Part shown: positions 15,195 to 23,540 of the stretch, one piece after another
How positions within the stretch are numbered: the stretch's first letter is position 1
Layout: the number at the start of each line of letters is the position of its first letter
Assembly (NCBI GenBank): GCA_023406895.1
Contig: JAEXTV010000001.1
Coordinates: forward strand, 1-64,000
From: Bacillota bacterium
GTDB lineage: Bacteria > Bacillota > Clostridia > Christensenellales > SZUA-584
Length of the DNA: 64,000 bases
Direction of reading: 5' to 3'
Translations under genes and position numbers: made by a program
Notes under the pieces: model-generated
What the model was told of the DNA's origin: nothing
What the model saw: only the letters and a program-made list of their open reading frames with translations
The model's database searches: none

Positions 15195-15323
15195 GCCTTT
15201 AAGAAGGCCTTGACGAAAACACTGCGCTCCAAAAAGATGGTAATATGGTTCGACATGCCGTATGGATTGGCCGATCTAAAGCACTTTTCTTAGGCCGCCT
15301 CGCGATGTTTTTTTGACACGATG

Positions 15324-15352
15324 ACAGCTTATCATTATGATGAGCTGTTTTT
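15324..15352 (+). terminator. Intrinsic terminator of the division cluster
   Basis: ACAGCTTATCAT (15324-15335) pairs with ATGATGAGCTGT (15337-15348), followed by TTTT. The 130 nt between divIVA and this hairpin hold no gene. Confidence 0.75.
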
Positions 15353-15483
15353 ATTTGTCCAAACCGACATAAATGTATGATTCTGCGGGATACATCCACA
15401 CTAATCTAAAGAAGGACGTTCACGTAAACAATGGTTAATCAGCGTTTACACAAAACGAAGGCATATGAAATAAGAGGATCACA

Positions 15484-15780
15484 ATGCGCAGAAGAAAAAC
15501 CATGTGCAGTATGGAGAAACGTTTGAATGAGCTGTCGCTGATGCTGGAGAAGCTCAAGCTTGCAGATTATCTCATCCATCTCAATAACACCAAACGCATG
15601 ATCTGGGTCAGCTTTCTCGGCGGCCTCGCAAGAGGGCTTGGCCTCGCCGTCGGGTTTACGTTGCTGGGCGCACTGGTTATTTACCTTCTCCAGCAGTCTT
15701 TCCTAAACAATCTGCCGGTGATCGGTGATTTTATTGCCGATATTGTGGAAATTGCAAACGAAAGATTGAAGCTGCGTTAA
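15484..15780 (+). CDS. DUF5665 domain-containing membrane protein
   Basis: The 98-residue protein has a helical N-terminal part (MEKRLNELSLMLEKLKLADYLIHLNNTKRMIWVSFLGGLARGLGLAVGFTLLGALVIYLLQ) with one membrane helix at about residues 45-70, and a C-terminal segment with NLPVIGDFIADIV. This matches DUF5665, a small family of Firmicutes of unknown function. ATG 15484 follows AGAGGA. It is probably a single-gene unit. Confidence 0.85.
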   Translation: MRRRKTMCSMEKRLNELSLMLEKLKLADYLIHLNNTKRMIWVSFLGGLARGLGLAVGFTLLGALVIYLLQQSFLNNLPVIGDFIADIVEIANERLKLR

Positions 15781-15843
15781 TGTAAAATACGCGGCAGATT
15801 AGGAGTGTATACAGCCCGTAACACGGAATTCACAATCTTTCAA

Positions 15844-15871
15844 TTGAAATATTTACAGGGTTTGCTATAAT
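15844..15871 (+). promoter_or_regulatory. Promoter of the glycosyltransferase gene
   Basis: TTGAAA (15844-15849) and TATAAT (15866-15871) are 16 nt apart, 57 nt before the start codon. Confidence 0.6.
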
Positions 15872-15927
15872 GGTGTGGGCTCATTAAATGATAATACAAT
15901 AACGCAGCAATTCTAGGAGGCTATTCA

Positions 15928-17109
15928 ATGAAGTTGATGATCGGGCAGTTTAACGATTCATTCCCGCCAATACTGGATGGCGTGGCCAATGTGGTGCTGA
16001 ATTATGCCCGCTGTTTAAATAACGACAAGAGTACCTGCTGTGTGGTGACGCCCAAACATCCGGATGCCGCAGATCAATACAGCTTCGACGTTCATCGGTT
16101 TGCTTCAATAAAGGTACCCACACGCACCGAATACCGTGTGGGTGTGCCCCAAATGTCCACTTCATTTTGGATGGCGCTTAAAAAAATTCCCTTTGATATT
16201 GTGCATGCACATTGCCCGTTCAGCTCGGGACTCGCCGCGCGCAGCATAGCGCGCAAACGCGATATACCGCTTGTGGCTACCTTTCATTCCAAGTTTAAAG
16301 ACGATTTCAAAGCGGCTATTAAATCTGAAAGAATTGTGGACAACATCCTTTTAAAGATAGCCGGCTTCTATGAATCCGCAGATGAGGTGTGGATTGTTAA
16401 TGAGGCATCGGAAGAGACGCTGCGTGAATACGGTTACCGCGGCGATGTCTATATTATGGGGAACGGCTGCGATATCGAGCCCGAGTACCCAACACCCGAG
16501 AAACTGAATAAAATCAACGAACGATTCGGGCTGGATCCCGATGTGCCGCTGTTTATGTATATCGGGCAGCACATATGGCAAAAGAATCTGCAGATGGTGA
16601 TTGAAGCGCTCGGAAAGCTCAAAGCGCAGGGAGAGCGATTTCACATGCTTTTTGTGGGCGATGGTGCGAAGCGTGCCGATATGGAGCAGATGGTTGCCGA
16701 ATTAAACCTTGGTGATTCGGTCACGTTTGCGGGAAGGATACACGACAGAAAAACGATTGCAAATATTTATCTTCGCAGCAGCGCCATGCTGTTCCCGTCG
16801 CTTTATGACACATCTTCACTGGTACCGCGCGAGGCAGCGGCGTGCGGCTGCCCGACCGTTTTTGTTAAAGGAGCCAGCACATCGCAGGGGATTACCGAAA
16901 AGGACGGCTTTTTGATTGACAACACGGCAGATTCTCTTGCAGAAACTGTCCGCTATATTATTCATCATCCTGCCGAAACCCGAATTGTGGGGGAGGCGGC
17001 GCGCAACACCATATACCGTTCATGGCAAACCGTCGTAGAAGGCGTTTATGAAAGGTATTTGTACCTGATAGATTTAAAGAAAAGCAGATTGGCCATGCGT
17101 GCCGAATAA
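15928..17109 (+). CDS. Group 4 glycosyltransferase (GT-B fold), probably lipid glycosylating
   Basis: The 393-residue protein has the N-terminal acceptor half of GT4 enzymes (FNDSFPPILDGVANVVLNYARCL; DIVHAHCPFSSGLAARSIARKRDIPLVATFHSKF). Its C-terminal donor half (MYIGQHIWQKNLQMVIEAL, FAGRIHDRKTIANIYLRSSAMLFPSLYDTSSLVPREAAACGCP) ends in the ExxxxxxxE-type nucleotide-sugar motif, here PREAAACG. This pattern is closest to diacylglycerol glucosyl- and galactosyl-transferases and to mannosyltransferases of Firmicutes. ATG 15928 follows CTAGGAGG. A flippase-like membrane protein gene follows under a separate promoter. Confidence 0.88.
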   Translation: MKLMIGQFNDSFPPILDGVANVVLNYARCLNNDKSTCCVVTPKHPDAADQYSFDVHRFASIKVPTRTEYRVGVPQMSTSFWMALKKIPFDIVHAHCPFSSGLAARSIARKRDIPLVATFHSKFKDDFKAAIKSERIVDNILLKIAGFYESADEVWIVNEASEETLREYGYRGDVYIMGNGCDIEPEYPTPEKLNKINERFGLDPDVPLFMYIGQHIWQKNLQMVIEALGKLKAQGERFHMLFVGDGAKRADMEQMVAELNLGDSVTFAGRIHDRKTIANIYLRSSAMLFPSLYDTSSLVPREAAACGCPTVFVKGASTSQGITEKDGFLIDNTADSLAETVRYIIHHPAETRIVGEAARNTIYRSWQTVVEGVYERYLYLIDLKKSRLAMRAE

Positions 17110-17149
17110 CAAGGCAGGCCCCGCAATTTCCTGTCAGCTTGGGAATGTC

Positions 17150-17178
17150 TTGATTTACAAGCTCAAATCTGCTATGAT
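17150..17178 (+). promoter_or_regulatory. Promoter of the flippase-like gene
   Basis: TTGATT (17150-17155) and TATGAT (17173-17178) are separated by 17 nt; the start codon is 24 nt downstream. Confidence 0.6.
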
Positions 17179-17201
17179 TCTACACAAATCGCGGAGGGCA
17201 G

Positions 17202-18254
17202 ATGAACAAGAAAAGATCACGTTTATTTAGCATAATATACATGGGGCTAACGGTTGTTGTTATAATTCTGATCGTCCTTTTCGGAACGGATCTTGACGAA
17301 ATTGGGGAAGCACTGAAGAATTTTAACATATGGTGGCTGGTTGCGTGTATCGGATCACTTCTTTTGTATTGGTTTGCTGACGGTTTGCTTCTTTATGATA
17401 TCACGGCATATATGTACAAAAGGATGCCACTGTTACGGTGCGTCAAAGTCGGTGTGATCGGGCTCTATTACTGTGCGCTGACGCCGTCTTCGACGGGCGG
17501 ACAACCCATGCAGGTCATGTATATGAAACGGGATAATGTGCCCGTTGGCACCGCGACCTGTATCGTCGGCATTAAGTTTGTTATTTATGAGCTTTCATTG
17601 TGTTGCATATATGTGATTGGAATGATACTGCGCGGAGCCGATTATTATGTGAATAATAACGAAGCGTTTTGGCTGGCCGCGCTCGGTTTCGTCATCAATC
17701 TCGTTGCCGTGTTTTTCATTATTCTGACCATTATTAATAAAAAGCTCGTCCTCACAATCGGTAATTGGCTGATTCGTGTTTTGACCAAAATCAAGGTTAT
17801 AAAAGACAAAGAAAAGACGCTTGGGCATTTTGCCGAGGTCATAGAAGAATACCATACTGCCGCATCGTACATTTCAAAATACAAGCTGCGCGCTCTCGGA
17901 TCGTTCTTTATTTCTGTCATCAACCTTGCGTTCCTGTTCTTGATTCCGTATTTGATTTATTTATCTTTCGGATTTACCAAGTATAATATGATTGATATAT
18001 TCATCATGGAGGCATTTTTGTTCCTCGCGGTGTCGTTCTTCCCTTTGCCGGGTGCAGCGGGCGCATCGGAAGGCGGCTTCATGCTGTTTTTCGGGCCCTT
18101 CTTTGGAGCGGTCACCGGCGTGGCGATGTTGATCTGGCGTTTTCTTACCTACTATGTGATTTTGATAACCGGCAGCCTCATGGTGGTGTTTGACGAGGTT
18201 TTTTCAATCAGAAAAAAGAGCAGAGAAAAACGGCTGGAGAAAGACATGGGATGA
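17202..18254 (+). CDS. Flippase-like integral membrane protein (LPG synthase TM domain / UPF0104)
   Basis: The 350-residue protein has about eight membrane segments. It shows hallmarks of the YbhN/UPF0104 family and of the membrane half of lysylphosphatidylglycerol synthase (MprF): the TPSSTGGQPMQVMYMKRDNV motif around residue 98 and FPLPGAAGASEGGFMLFFGPF near residue 285. No aminoacyl-transferase domain follows, so it is the flippase-like part only, likely moving a (glyco)lipid across the membrane. Its position directly after a lipid-type glycosyltransferase suggests the glycolipid made there as substrate; this is an inference. ATG 17202 follows GGAGGGCAG. Confidence 0.88.
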   Translation: MNKKRSRLFSIIYMGLTVVVIILIVLFGTDLDEIGEALKNFNIWWLVACIGSLLLYWFADGLLLYDITAYMYKRMPLLRCVKVGVIGLYYCALTPSSTGGQPMQVMYMKRDNVPVGTATCIVGIKFVIYELSLCCIYVIGMILRGADYYVNNNEAFWLAALGFVINLVAVFFIILTIINKKLVLTIGNWLIRVLTKIKVIKDKEKTLGHFAEVIEEYHTAASYISKYKLRALGSFFISVINLAFLFLIPYLIYLSFGFTKYNMIDIFIMEAFLFLAVSFFPLPGAAGASEGGFMLFFGPFFGAVTGVAMLIWRFLTYYVILITGSLMVVFDEVFSIRKKSREKRLEKDMG

Positions 18255-18263
18255 AGCGGCGCG

Positions 18264-18290
18264 TTAACTTTTGTATATCATGGTTATAAT
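18264..18290 (+). promoter_or_regulatory. Possible promoter of the PiT phosphate transporter gene
   Basis: A perfect TATAAT lies at 18285-18290 with a weak -35 (TTAACT at 18264-18269, 15 nt). No Pho-box-like repeats are seen here, unlike at pstS and pstC. Confidence 0.35.
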
Positions 18291-18347
18291 GCCAAGTATG
18301 ACAAGAGAGCAGCCGTTTGAATATTTGAGTAAACTGGAAAGGCTAAA

Positions 18348-19346
18348 ATGAGTATTGGGCTGATAGTAGTAATCGTACTGGTGTGTGCTTCGGTTTTTGT
18401 TAACGGATGGACCGATGCGCCGAACGCCATAACAACTGTGGTATCGACAAGGGTGCTCTCACCCAAAGCGGCTGTAGGGCTGGCGGCTATTTTTAATTTG
18501 CTGGGCGTTATGCTTATGGGGACAGCGGTTGCAAAAACAATTGGTAATATGATCACGCTGACTCCGGGAACTGACGCTTTGGTCACACTCGCCGCCGCTC
18601 AGATCTCTATCGTGACGTGGGCTGTGGGTGCCTGGCGCTTTGGCATTCCCACGAGCGAAAGTCATGCATTAATTGCCGGGCTTACCGGTGCGGCACTCGC
18701 AGGCGGCGGGCTTGATTCCGTGAGCTGGGCTGAGTGGCAAAAGGTTCTCCTTGGCCTTGGCATATCATCGGTACTCGGCTTTTTATCCGGCTGGCTGGTG
18801 ACGGCGGGGGTAGCAAAAACATTCGGGAAGATGAACAGGCACAAGGCCAACCGTTTATTCTCCTTCGGACAGATCATATCCGCGTCGGCGATGGCGTTCA
18901 GCCATGGGGCGCAGGATGGCCAAAAATTCATCGGCGTCTTTGCATTTGCGCTTATGCTCGGGGGTATTATACCGATGGATGGCGCTTTCACCATTCCTGT
19001 GTATATCATGATTTTTTGTTCGGTGCTCATGGCCATCGGTACGTCGATCGGCGGGTACAGGATCATCAAAACGATGGGCATGGATATGGTGAAAATCGAT
19101 AAATATCAAGGATTTTCTTCAGAAGTCGCGGCATCCGCGTGCATGCTTGCCGCAACGGCTTTTGGCATACCGCTGAGCACAACCAACACAAAAGGAACTG
19201 CGATAATGGGTGCGGCGGCAGCGCGGCGTTTGTCCAATGTCAACTGGGGCGTTGTCAAGGAAATGGTGCTGGCATGGGTCCTTACCTTTCCTGCCTGTGG
19301 GCTTATCGGTTATTTGATGGCTTTGCTGCTGCACAGTATATTTTAA
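18348..19346 (+). CDS. PiT-family inorganic phosphate transporter
   Basis: The 332-residue, ten-segment membrane protein contains the two PiT signature repeats: NGWTDAPNAITTVVSTRVLSP near residue 20 and FSHGAQDGQKFIGVFAFAL near residue 185. It also has GIPTSESHALIAGLTGAAL and GIPLSTTNTKGTAIMG loops. PiT proteins import metal-phosphate complexes with protons or sodium, usually as constitutive low-affinity carriers. It is followed after 15 nt by its usual DUF47 partner. Together with the Pst system at 54-60 kb this gives the cell two phosphate uptake routes. Confidence 0.95.
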   Translation: MSIGLIVVIVLVCASVFVNGWTDAPNAITTVVSTRVLSPKAAVGLAAIFNLLGVMLMGTAVAKTIGNMITLTPGTDALVTLAAAQISIVTWAVGAWRFGIPTSESHALIAGLTGAALAGGGLDSVSWAEWQKVLLGLGISSVLGFLSGWLVTAGVAKTFGKMNRHKANRLFSFGQIISASAMAFSHGAQDGQKFIGVFAFALMLGGIIPMDGAFTIPVYIMIFCSVLMAIGTSIGGYRIIKTMGMDMVKIDKYQGFSSEVAASACMLAATAFGIPLSTTNTKGTAIMGAAAARRLSNVNWGVVKEMVLAWVLTFPACGLIGYLMALLLHSIF

Positions 19347-19361
19347 GAAAAGGTGAAAAAA

Positions 19362-19979
19362 ATGGGGAAAAGATCGGAAATCAATTATTTTGACAGTTTT
19401 GTTAAAGGAACGGAATATGCGCTGCATGCGGCCCGTCGCCTTCAGGCGTTACTGGCAGAGGAGCAGCTTACGGAAGATAAGATCGCCGAGATAAAAAAGA
19501 TTGAGCAGGATGCCGACACGCATATGCACACCTTGTGCTGTGAGCTCAATGTCGCATTTATCACACCGATTGACCGTGACGATATATACAAAATAGCCAA
19601 GGAGACGGATGATATTACAGACAGCATCGATTCCGTGGCGAGCAAGATTTGGATGATGAATGTAAAACACGTGACGCCGCCGATGCGCCAGATGAGCGAA
19701 TATGTCACAAGAGCATGCGAAATGCTTGTGAAACTGATGTCTGAGATTAAGAACCACAAGAAAAACAACAAACTCAATGAATACGTGATAGAGATTAACC
19801 GCATTGAGGAACTGGGCGACAAGTGCTACAAAGAAGCCATTAAAGAGCTTTTCGAAAAAGAGAAGGACCCCATTGAGCTCATTAAGCGTAAGGAAGTATA
19901 CAGAGAGCTCGAATCCGCGCTGGATAACTGCGAGGATGTCGCGGACTGCGTACAGAGCATTATGATCACGAAAACCTGA
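19362..19979 (+). CDS. DUF47 family (PhoU-like) phosphate transport regulator
   Basis: I chose ATG 19362, nine bases after AAAAGG, rather than GTG 19353, which gives a 205-residue all-helical protein. PhoU-like DUF47 features include EIKKIEQDADTHMHTLCCELNVAFITPIDRDDIYKIAKETDDITDSID near residues 40-90, with the E/D-rich metal-binding helix pattern ETDDITD. DUF47 proteins pair with PiT carriers and regulate them. A strong terminator follows. Confidence 0.93.
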   Translation: MGKRSEINYFDSFVKGTEYALHAARRLQALLAEEQLTEDKIAEIKKIEQDADTHMHTLCCELNVAFITPIDRDDIYKIAKETDDITDSIDSVASKIWMMNVKHVTPPMRQMSEYVTRACEMLVKLMSEIKNHKKNNKLNEYVIEINRIEELGDKCYKEAIKELFEKEKDPIELIKRKEVYRELESALDNCEDVADCVQSIMITKT

Positions 19980-19988
19980 CGGATTTTT

Positions 19989-20020
19989 AAAAGCTGCATG
20001 TTGGTTCATGCAGCTTTTTT
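19989..20020 (+). terminator. Intrinsic terminator after the PiT-DUF47 operon
   Basis: AAAGCTGCATG (about 19990-20000) pairs with CATGCAGCTTT (20007-20017) over a six-base loop, followed by a T-run to 20020. Confidence 0.85.
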
Positions 20021-20045
20021 GTGCCGTTTAAAGCCAACAAATCTG

Positions 20046-20074
20046 TTGATTATTAAAAACCCCTATGCTATAAT
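20046..20074 (+). promoter_or_regulatory. Promoter of rpsB-tsf
   Basis: TTGATT (20046-20051) and a consensus TATAAT (20069-20074) are separated by 17 nt. The predicted leader is about 95 nt. Confidence 0.75.
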
Positions 20075-20101
20075 CTCAAATGTATGTCACACCACCGCCG
20101 A

Positions 20102-20139
20102 TTTTTGCTTTCGTGCCCATAAAATGGGTTGAGCAAAAA
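20102..20139 (+). promoter_or_regulatory. Structured rpsB leader, candidate S2-responsive element
   Basis: TTTTTGCT (20102-20109) pairs with AGCAAAAA (20132-20139), enclosing a second stem CCCAT (20116-20120) with ATGGG (20124-20128). It lies between promoter and start codon of rpsB. Autoregulation by S2 is known in other bacteria; here it is only suggested by position. Confidence 0.4.
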
Positions 20140-20176
20140 AGAGACGCGATGGGAGGATAAAAACGAGGAGGAAACT

Positions 20177-20959
20177 ATGTCAGTCATTTCAATGAAGCAG
20201 CTTTTAGAAGCAGGTGTTCATTTCGGGCACCAAACAAGACGCTGGAACCCCAAGATGAAGAAGTACATCTTCACAGAGCGTAACGGCATTTACATCATCG
20301 ACCTGCAAAAAACAGTGAAGATGGTTGAACATGCGTATTTTTTTGTGCGCGATGCCGTGATGGAAGGGAAAACCGTTCTTTTTGTGGGAACAAAGAAGCA
20401 GGCTCAGGAGTCTATTGAACAGGAAGCCAAACGCTGCGGCATGTATTATGTGAGCCAGAGATGGCTTGGCGGCATGCTGACCAACTTCAAAACGATCCGC
20501 AGCCGCGTGAAGAGGCTTGAAAAGATTGAGCAGATGGAAGCAAATGGTGAATTTGCGCTGCTGCCCAAGAAGGAAGTCATCAAGCTTCGTCACGAACACG
20601 AGAAACTTCAGAAGAACCTCGGCGGCATTCGTGATATGAAGGAACTTCCCGGCGTGATCTTCATCGTTGACCCGCGCAAAGAACGCATTGCGATAGCCGA
20701 AGCGAAGACACTTGATATCCCGCTGGTCGGTATCGTGGATACCAACTGCGATCCGGACGAGATCGACTACGTGATCCCGGGCAATGACGATGCCATCCGT
20801 GCCGTCAAGCTGCTCGCTTCCAAGATTGCAGACGCATGCCTTGAAGCCAAGCAGGGTGAACAGCTGGTCGACCCGACGGCCGAGACGCCGGCCGCAAACG
20901 ATGACGTTGAAGATTTCAGTGAAGAAATTGATGTTGACGAATCGGAAGAGGAGCAATAA
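20177..20959 (+). CDS. rpsB: 30S ribosomal protein S2
   Basis: ATG 20177 follows GAGGAGGAAACT, giving 260 residues. It carries the S2 signatures MKQLLEAGVHFGHQTRRWNPKM, YIFTERNGIYIIDLQKT, QRWLGGMLTNFKTI and VDPRKERIAIAEA, and a typical acidic C-terminal tail. S2 is needed for binding of S1-like proteins and initiation on the 30S subunit. The earlier in-frame ATG at 20129 lies in the leader and lacks family similarity. It is followed by tsf in the conserved order. Confidence 0.98.
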   Translation: MSVISMKQLLEAGVHFGHQTRRWNPKMKKYIFTERNGIYIIDLQKTVKMVEHAYFFVRDAVMEGKTVLFVGTKKQAQESIEQEAKRCGMYYVSQRWLGGMLTNFKTIRSRVKRLEKIEQMEANGEFALLPKKEVIKLRHEHEKLQKNLGGIRDMKELPGVIFIVDPRKERIAIAEAKTLDIPLVGIVDTNCDPDEIDYVIPGNDDAIRAVKLLASKIADACLEAKQGEQLVDPTAETPAANDDVEDFSEEIDVDESEEEQ

Positions 20960-20988
20960 AGCGAGATAACAAGGAGAGTATTTAAGAT

Positions 20989-21903
20989 ATGATTTCAGCA
21001 AGTGACGTGAAAGATTTAAGAGAAAAGACCGGCGCAGGCATGATGGACTGCAAAAACGCGCTCGTGCAAGCGGACGGCGATATGGAAGAAGCGATTAAAA
21101 TTCTTCGTGAAAAGGGTCTTGCATCCGCAGCCAAAAAAGCCGGCCGTATTGCGGCTGAGGGTATTGTGGACAGCTTGATTGACGGGAATCTCGGTGTGGT
21201 TGTCGAAGTCAACTGCGAAACCGACTTTGTGGCAAAAACGCCTGCTTTCAAATCGTTTGTGCAGGAAGTGGCGGCACAAATAAAGAGCGGCAGCCCGGCG
21301 ACTGTGGACGAGCTTCTCGAGCAGAAGAACGCGCAGGGGAATACCATCAGCAATATGCTCAACGAAAAAATCGGTGAGATCGGCGAAAAAATTTCTGTCA
21401 GACGTTTCTCCCGTTTCCAAGCGGAGCACGGCGTTGTGGAAAGCTACATTCACATGGGCGGCAAAATCGGTGTGCTCGTTGAAGCGGAGTGTTCCGAATC
21501 GGCGGCTGGCAGCCCGGTGCTCAAAGCGTTTATGAAGGATGTGGCGATGCAGATTGCGGCTTCGAATCCGTTGTATGTGCTGCCAAGCGAAGTGCCCGAG
21601 AGCGTGATAACGGAGGAAAAAGAAATCCTGCGTGCACAGGCTCTTGGCGAAGGCAAACCCGCACAGATTGTTGACAAAATGGTGGAAGGGCGTATCCAGA
21701 AGTATTACAAGGAAGTCTGCCTGATGGAACAGCCGTTTGTCAAGGATCAGGATAAGGCTGTGAAGGGCATACTCAAAGAGAAGGTCGCGGAGATCGGCTC
21801 GCCGGTTTCCATCAAGCGTTTTGTCCGGTATGAGATGGGCGAAGGCTTGGAAAAAAGAAAAGACGATTTTGTCGATGAGGTCATGAAACAGGCGAATTTA
21901 TAA
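20989..21903 (+). CDS. tsf: Translation elongation factor Ts
   Basis: The 304-residue protein begins MISASDVKDLREKTGAGMMDCKNAL, the N-terminal EF-Ts/UBA-like signature, with EGIVDSLIDGNLGVVVEVNCETDFVAKT defining the core that exchanges GDP on EF-Tu. It has two core subdomains and the full length of bacterial EF-Ts. ATG 20989 follows AAGGAGAG. It is cotranscribed with rpsB and ends at a terminator. Confidence 0.98.
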   Translation: MISASDVKDLREKTGAGMMDCKNALVQADGDMEEAIKILREKGLASAAKKAGRIAAEGIVDSLIDGNLGVVVEVNCETDFVAKTPAFKSFVQEVAAQIKSGSPATVDELLEQKNAQGNTISNMLNEKIGEIGEKISVRRFSRFQAEHGVVESYIHMGGKIGVLVEAECSESAAGSPVLKAFMKDVAMQIAASNPLYVLPSEVPESVITEEKEILRAQALGEGKPAQIVDKMVEGRIQKYYKEVCLMEQPFVKDQDKAVKGILKEKVAEIGSPVSIKRFVRYEMGEGLEKRKDDFVDEVMKQANL

Positions 21904-21914
21904 GCGAAACGTAA

Positions 21915-21946
21915 GGGAGAGCCGGTGCATGAGCTCTCCCTTTTTT
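21915..21946 (+). terminator. Intrinsic terminator after tsf
   Basis: GGGAGAGC (21915-21922) pairs with GCTCTCCC (21933-21940), followed by six T. A second GC-rich hairpin CCCGCC/GGCGGG lies at about 21955-21980 before pyrH. Confidence 0.8.
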
Positions 21947-22030
21947 AGCGAACCCCGCCAAAAAGCGACGCTTTCGGCGGGTTGAATCGGCCGGAAAAGC
22001 CTTGACCGGGACCAAAGAAGGAGACAGCTT

Positions 22031-22741
22031 ATGCCAAAATACAAGAGGATTATTCTCAAAATCAGCGGCGAAGCGCTTGCGGGCAGCGAGAAGTCAGGGT
22101 TCGACTTTGACATGATGGGCCAGGTGGCCGATCAGGTGATTGAAGTGGCAAAATTGGGTGTGGAGATCGGCATCATTGTGGGCGGCGGCAACATATGGCG
22201 CGGCCGCAGCGGTGTGGGTATGGACAGAACCACAGCCGACCATATGGGCATGCTGGCGACCGTGATTAACGCGCTTGCGATGCAGGATGCGCTGGAAGGC
22301 AAAGGGATGCAGACGCGTGTGCTGACCGCTATCGAAATGCGGCAGATTGCGGAGCCTTATATCCGCCGCAGGGCGATGCGGCATCTGGAAAAAGGCCGTG
22401 TGGTGATTTTCGCGTGCGGCACAGGCAACCCGTATTTCTCAACGGATACGGCTGCGGCGCTCCGCGCGGCAGAGATCGAGGCAGAGCTGATACTGCTTGC
22501 CAAAAACGTCGACGGCGTATACGACAGCGATCCCAAGAAGAATCCAAATGCCAAGAAGTACGATTTTATCAGCTATATCGATGTGATCAATCAAGGGCTT
22601 TCGGTGATGGATACCACGGCTGTTTCTCTCTGTATGGATAACAATATTCCGATTGTTTGTTTCGGCCTCAATGCGCCGGACGGCATCAAACGGGTTGTTA
22701 TGGGAGAGAACATCGGCACACGTATCAATTCAAAGCCTTAA
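22031..22741 (+). CDS. pyrH: UMP kinase
   Basis: The 236-residue amino-acid-kinase-fold enzyme starts MPKYKRIILKISGEALAG and has GGGNIWRG, DHMGMLATVINALAMQDAL and GTGNPYFSTDTAAALRAAEI, all PyrH signatures. It phosphorylates UMP to UDP and is allosterically controlled by UTP and GTP in this family. It opens the cluster pyrH-frr-uppS-cdsA-dxr-rseP-ispG-polC. Confidence 0.98.
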   Translation: MPKYKRIILKISGEALAGSEKSGFDFDMMGQVADQVIEVAKLGVEIGIIVGGGNIWRGRSGVGMDRTTADHMGMLATVINALAMQDALEGKGMQTRVLTAIEMRQIAEPYIRRRAMRHLEKGRVVIFACGTGNPYFSTDTAAALRAAEIEAELILLAKNVDGVYDSDPKKNPNAKKYDFISYIDVINQGLSVMDTTAVSLCMDNNIPIVCFGLNAPDGIKRVVMGENIGTRINSKP

Positions 22742-22767
22742 GATAATAAATTCGGGAGGTTAGAAAA

Positions 22768-23331
22768 ATGCAAATCAAGCATGAAGCATTGGAAAGTGCG
22801 AAAGTCAAGATGGAGAAAACGATCGCGGTTTTTAAGAAAGACCTGACTCATATTCGCGCCGGCAGGGCCAACCCGCAGCTTCTGGACGGCATTATGGTCG
22901 ATTATTACGGCACACCCACGCCGCTGAGTCAAATCGGCAATATTTCAGCACCCGAACCGCGCATGCTCGTGATATCGCTTTGGGACACCAAACTGATCCC
23001 CAATGTGGAAAAAGCGATTCAGAAATCGGAGCTTGGCATCAATCCCGCCAATGACGGCAAGGTGATTCGTCTTGTGGTGCCGGAGCTAACAGAGGAACGC
23101 CGCCGCGACCTCGCCAAGTCGATCCACAAGAAAGGCGAAGATGCCAAAGTGGCGATCCGTTCAATCCGCAGGGATGCCAACGAGGCTTTTAAAAAGTCCA
23201 AAAAGGCAAGCGAGATCACCGAGGACGATTTCAATGTTCTTGAAGATGAAGTGCAGAAATACACGAATGACCATACAAAAACCATTGACGAGATGGTGAA
23301 GGAAAAAGAAAAAGAGATCATGGAAGTATGA
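22768..23331 (+). CDS. frr: Ribosome recycling factor
   Basis: The 187-residue protein has the RRF features MEKTIAVFKKDLTHIRAGRANPQLLDGIMVDYYGTPTPLSQIGNIS and LTEERRRDLAKSIHKKGEDAKVAIRSIRRDAN. It dissociates post-termination ribosomes with EF-G. ATG 22768 follows GGGAGG. The stop codon overlaps the start of the small PASTA-like gene. Confidence 0.98.
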   Translation: MQIKHEALESAKVKMEKTIAVFKKDLTHIRAGRANPQLLDGIMVDYYGTPTPLSQIGNISAPEPRMLVISLWDTKLIPNVEKAIQKSELGINPANDGKVIRLVVPELTEERRRDLAKSIHKKGEDAKVAIRSIRRDANEAFKKSKKASEITEDDFNVLEDEVQKYTNDHTKTIDEMVKEKEKEIMEV

Positions 23332-23540
23332 CGCCAAACGTCATCGGCTGGGACGAGGCGCAGGCAGTCGCGTGTCTTGAGGGCAGCGGTTTAGCGGTCA
23401 GCCGCGTCGTATATGTGTCAAGACGCGGCATTGAGAATGCGGACACCACGCGCGTCATCCGGCAGCGGACTCTGAGCGAAAACGTGGTTGAAATCACAGT
23501 GTCTCATTTTAAAACACAGGTGGGTAACAATTGGGCGTAA
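23328..23540 (+). CDS. Small PASTA-like domain protein
   Basis: This 70-residue frame starts with ATG at the frr stop (ATGA overlap) and ends inside the 5' end of uppS. PNVIGWDEAQAVACLEGSGLAVSRVVY, a Gln-containing turn and a final VVEITVSHF strand follow the PASTA pattern (P-x-V-x-G-x(n)-A-x(2)-L-x(3)-G). PASTA domains usually occur as repeats on secreted kinases and penicillin-binding proteins; here a single domain has no signal peptide. Tight overlap on both sides and codon use like its neighbours argue that it is translated. Function is unknown. Confidence 0.65.
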   Translation: MTPNVIGWDEAQAVACLEGSGLAVSRVVYVSRRGIENADTTRVIRQRTLSENVVEITVSHFKTQVGNNWA

